This document shows, in pieces, positions 61,442 through 64,000 of a DNA stretch of 64,000 bases (its first letter is position 1; every line of letters begins with the position of its first letter). The stretch comes from Streptomyces sp. CNH099 (GTDB lineage Bacteria; Actinomycetota; Actinomycetes; Streptomycetales; Streptomycetaceae). Position numbers and translations under genes: made by a program. The stretch is from assembly GCA_000514715.1 (NCBI GenBank), contig AZWL01000008.1, positions 62,001 through 126,000 on the forward strand, given 5' to 3'. The notes beneath the pieces are model-generated. The model was given only the letters and a program-made list of their open reading frames with translations. It was not told the DNA's origin and made no database searches.

Positions 61442-62674
61442 TCAGACCGTCGTGCGCGCCAGCGCCACCGCGCCGGCCAGGCCGTCCGGGACCGGGTCGG
61501 GGCTCAGGCCGTACGGGCGCATGCGGGCGGTGAAGCGCGCCAGCAACGGGCCCGCGGGGGCGAGGAGACCGCCGGTGGTGACCAGGGGCTCGCCCGGCAC
61601 GGGCGCCAGCGCGGCGACCGTCTCCGCAAGGCGGTCCGCGGCCTCGTCCAGGATCGCCCCGGCCACCGCGTCGCCCGCCTCCGCCGCCCGTACCACCACC
61701 GGGCACAGCCGGGCGATCGCCACCGGCGCCCCGGCGAACCCGGCGTCCACCAGCGCACTCCGCACCGCCGCCCGCTCCCCGGGCCCCCGTGGCACCGCCC
61801 CGGCGCCCCACCCGCGGCCCCCCGCTGCGGAGACCCGCGTTCCCGTGCGTCCGTCCGCACCCGTCCCCGCCGTTTTCCCCGCGGCTCCCCCACCGGCCGC
61901 AGGCGACTCCGCCCCGCTCCCGGCCGACGCACCCTCCCGGCCGCCGGCCGTCTCGTTCTCCCCGGTTCCGGTGCCGCCTGGCGCCACCGCAGCGTCCCGC
62001 TTCCGCAGGCGCTCCGCTCCCGTGCTCCTTCCCCGCTCCCCGGCTCCCCCCGCCGCCGCCTGTCTCAGCAGGTCCGCCAGCTCCGTCGCCGGGCCGCGGC
62101 CGTCGAGCGCGCGCAGCGCCGCCCGCAGCGCCGCGCGGGCGATCCAGAAGCCGCTGCCCTCGTCGCCGAGGAGCCAGCCGTGGCCGTCCGTCGTCGCCGT
62201 CTGCCGCCGGTCCGCGATCCGCGCCGCCGCCGCGCCGGTGCCCGCGACCGCGACCACCCCGGACGCCGGCGCGCCCGGGCCCGACGCGAACGCGATCTCG
62301 GTGTCGCCCCACAGCCGCACCCGCGCCTCCCCCGCCCCGGCGCGCCGCAGCGCCGTGCGCAGGGCGGCGTGCGCGCGGCGCGTGCCGGCGTCGTCGGGGT
62401 TGCGCGGGTCCGCGCCCGCGACCCCGGCGACCACGGCGATGACCCGCGCACCCGGGTCCCCCGCACCTCCCGCGCCCGGCGACGCTCCGGCCGCCGCCTC
62501 CGCCAGCGGCGCCACGCACGCCGTCAGCCGCTCCGTCAGCACCTCCGCCGGCACCGACCGCGGGTTCCCCGCCCCCGCCGACGCCGTGCACAGCACGCCT
62601 CCCCCGGCCGCCGGGGCGAGCGCCGCGCGGATGCTCGTGCCGCCCATGTCGATGCCGATGACCAGCTTCTCCAT
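61442..62674 (-). CDS. N-acetylglucosamine kinase-like BadF/BadG-type ATPase
   Basis: This 410-aa ASKHA-fold kinase has the phosphate-binding start VIGIDMGGTSIRAALAP, GTGAAAARIADRRQ, and the GWLLGDEGSGFWIARAALRA loop typical of N-acetylglucosamine kinases. A low-complexity Gly/Ala/Arg insert of about 85 residues (about 61785-62060) interrupts the C-terminal half and lengthens the protein by a quarter. It is divergent from a SIS-domain phosphosugar gene, with a DasR-like site between, which fits amino-sugar use. Confidence 0.8.
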   Translation of the reverse strand: MEKLVIGIDMGGTSIRAALAPAAGGGVLCTASAGAGNPRSVPAEVLTERLTACVAPLAEAAAGASPGAGGAGDPGARVIAVVAGVAGADPRNPDDAGTRRAHAALRTALRRAGAGEARVRLWGDTEIAFASGPGAPASGVVAVAGTGAAAARIADRRQTATTDGHGWLLGDEGSGFWIARAALRAALRALDGRGPATELADLLRQAAAGGAGERGRSTGAERLRKRDAAVAPGGTGTGENETAGGREGASAGSGAESPAAGGGAAGKTAGTGADGRTGTRVSAAGGRGWGAGAVPRGPGERAAVRSALVDAGFAGAPVAIARLCPVVVRAAEAGDAVAGAILDEAADRLAETVAALAPVPGEPLVTTGGLLAPAGPLLARFTARMRPYGLSPDPVPDGLAGAVALARTTV

Positions 62675-62755
62675 TGCCCGCTCCCGATGGTCGGCGCCGC
62701 GTCGCACCCTTGACGACTCGTGCGCGACTGCCTGAGATTGACCCCGCGTACGGCA

Positions 62756-62771
62756 TGTTGTCCAGACCACT
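62756..62771. promoter_or_regulatory. DasR-responsive-element-like site
   Basis: TGTTGTCCAGACCACT matches the dre consensus ACTGGTCTAGACCACT at 12 of 16 positions, with a perfect right half (AGACCACT). It lies in the 111-base gap between the divergent kinase and SIS genes, both likely amino-sugar genes. DasR is the GntR-type global repressor of N-acetylglucosamine metabolism in Streptomyces. Confidence 0.6.
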
Positions 62772-62785
62772 CTCCGGGAGCACCG

Positions 62786-63547
62786 ATGACCCACAAGCCG
62801 ATCAGCGCGGCCGCCTTCACCGCCGCGGCCCTGGCCTCGCTGCGGCGGGTGGCGGAGGGGCAGCGCGCCGAGGTCGACGCCGCCGCCCGGGTGTTCGCGG
62901 ACGCGCTGGACGGCGACGGGGTGATCCAGGCGTTCGGCACCGGGCACTCCGAGTCGCTGGCGACCGAGATCGCGGGCCGCGCCGGCGGCTTCGTACCGAC
63001 GAACAAGATCGCCCTGCGCGACCTCGTGATCTACGGCGGCGAGCCCCCGGCGCTGCTCGCCGACGCCCGGCTGGAGCGCGACCCCGGCACCGCGCGCCGG
63101 CTGTACGAGCTGGCCGCGCCGCGCTCCCGGGACGCCTTCGTCATCGCCTCGAACTCCGGCATCAACGGCTGCGTCGTGGAGATGGCCGCCGTCGTCAAGG
63201 AGCACGGGCACCCGCTGGTCGCGATCACCTCGCTGGCGCACGGCGCCCGCGCCGAGTCCCGGCACCCCTCGGGCGGGCGGCTGGCCGACCACGCCGACGT
63301 CGTGCTGGACAACGGCGCCCCCTTCGGCGACTCCGTGCTCGCGCTGCCGGGCGGCGGCACGGCCTGCGCGGTGTCGTCGATCACCGGCGCGCTGCTGGTG
63401 CAGCAGGTCGTCGCCGAGGCGGTCCGGCTGCTGCTGGAGCGCGGCGCGACACCGCCGGTGTACCTGTCGGCGAACATCCCCGACGGCGACGAGCACAACG
63501 CCGCGCTGGAGGCCCGCTACGCGGGCCGGATCCGCCGCGGCGCGTAA
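62786..63547 (+). CDS. SIS-domain phosphosugar-binding protein (UPF0309 type)
   Basis: This 253-aa protein has a single SIS domain: AFGTGHSESLATEIAGRAGG, DAFVIASNSGINGCVVEMAAVVKEHGHPLVAITSLAHG and SITGALLVQQVVAEA. UPF0309 proteins bind or isomerise amino-sugar phosphates; the exact reaction is not established. ATG at 62786 follows GGGAG; an upstream in-frame ATG was rejected. Its 3' end overlaps the convergent phosphatase gene by 31 bases. Confidence 0.88.
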   Translation: MTHKPISAAAFTAAALASLRRVAEGQRAEVDAAARVFADALDGDGVIQAFGTGHSESLATEIAGRAGGFVPTNKIALRDLVIYGGEPPALLADARLERDPGTARRLYELAAPRSRDAFVIASNSGINGCVVEMAAVVKEHGHPLVAITSLAHGARAESRHPSGGRLADHADVVLDNGAPFGDSVLALPGGGTACAVSSITGALLVQQVVAEAVRLLLERGATPPVYLSANIPDGDEHNAALEARYAGRIRRGA

Positions 63548-64000
63548 CGCAGCAGCACCAGCGCCGAGTCGTCGTGCAGCTCGGGCGTCCAGTCCGCCAG
63601 GTCGCGGCGCAGCGCGCCAGCACCTCCGCGGGCGGACCGTGCCGCGGCCCGCGGGCGTAGTGCTGCGGCAGCGGGAAGAACTCGCCCGTCGCGTTGCGCG
63701 CCTCCAGCACGCCGTCGGTGGCCAGCAGCAGCTCGTCGCCCTCGGCGAGCACCACGGTGCTCTCCTTCACGTCCGCGACGCGCTTCGCCAGGCCGAGGCC
63801 CAGCGGCGGGCCGCTGTACACGTCGGTCTCGCGTACGCGCCCGGCGGCGGTGCGCAGCAGCGGCGGCGGGTGGCCGTGGCTGAGGGCGCGGCACACGCCC
63901 TGCGGCGAGATCGTCAGCAGCAGCACGGTGGCGAAGCTCTCGGGGCCGCCGTCCCGCGCCAGGCTGCGGTCCATGCGGGCGGCGATCCGGTCCAGCTCCG
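63517..64000 (-). pseudogene. SpoIIE/PP2C-type phosphatase, C-terminal part, frameshifted
   Basis: The minus strand enters from the right edge with a PP2C/SpoIIE serine phosphatase C-terminus: RMDRSLARDGGPESFATVLL, SHGHPPPLLR, GPPLGLGLA and LAEGDELLLATDGVLEARN with the metal-binding Asp-Gly. Around 63612 the frame shifts by one missing base. The conserved ending DLADWTPELHDDSALVLLRYAPRR continues only in the other frame, to a stop at 63517. In the unshifted frame the end is a nonsense stretch (TTTRRWCCC). A real frameshift or an assembly error are both possible; the upstream part is outside the window. Confidence 0.75.

Noticed and set aside
1..64000. tRNA, rRNA or transposase genes
   Set aside because: All gaps between genes are short and none shows a cloverleaf or rRNA-like sequence that I could recognise; no transposase motif was seen.

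Overview
The window is very GC-rich, dense with genes, uses many GTG starts and stop/start overlaps of the ATGA or GTGA type, and carries families typical of actinobacteria (OpcA, SigE-type sigma factors, SufR, actinobacterial DapD, two-domain TerD, SCO-type sugar-acid regulators). It looks like chromosomal core from a Streptomyces or close relative. From memory, the order of the suf-cta-tkt-tal-zwf-opcA-pgl block resembles the S. coelicolor SCO1920-1939 region; this is recollection, not a search result.

Region 1 (2-16833, all + strand) is one long cobalamin operon: the 3' part of cobN, a fused BchI/BchD-type chelatase subunit, cobO, cobB, cobI, cobM, cbiD, cobL, a CbiG-CobJ fusion, a two-cluster ferredoxin, cobH, a His-tailed CbiX and cobC. 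Most junctions overlap by 1-4 bases. The operon carries the oddest sequence in the window. There is a two-repeat CRISPR-like unit between cobN and the chelatase gene. In-frame blocks of GC-rich repeat DNA sit inside cobB and cobL, including a 24-nt minisatellite in cobL, and a reverse-oriented copy lies at the 3' end of cobL. A 16-codon coupling ORF precedes cobJ.

Region 2 (16915-28402) is an accessory carbon region. It holds a ketoglutarate-semialdehyde-type dehydrogenase with a divergent IclR regulator, an NCS2 purine permease, a DUF6807 (PmoA-like) plus Gfo/Idh pair behind a perfect LacI-type palindrome, an IlvD/Edd dehydratase, a DapA-family enzyme and a FadR-type GntR regulator. A divergent TetR/EamA pair with two operator-like repeats follows. 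The dehydratase, DapA-type enzyme and aldehyde dehydrogenase together suggest non-phosphorylative oxidation of a pentonate or hexarate to 2-oxoglutarate.

Region 3 (28410-43063) holds a double TerD protein, two secreted sugar proteins (DUF1080, and a PQQ-type dehydrogenase with PKD and CBM domains), an uncharacterised 495-aa protein, a secreted nuclease behind a PHO-box-like repeat, an EI24 membrane protein, and dapD. dapD is flanked by two sigma-factor/membrane-protein operons.

Region 4 (43239-49867, - strand) is the complete sufR-B-D-Rieske-C-S-U-T iron-sulfur assembly operon, with an iron-box-like palindrome upstream. Beside it are an ABC-2 exporter with a local 80-bp duplication, then ctaA and ctaB for heme A.

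Region 5 (54710-61390) is the oxidative and non-oxidative pentose phosphate operon tkt-tal-zwf-opcA-pgl. The window ends with a divergent N-acetylglucosamine-kinase-like/SIS pair around a DasR-like site and a frameshifted SpoIIE/PP2C phosphatase that runs off the edge. No tRNA, rRNA or transposase gene was seen.
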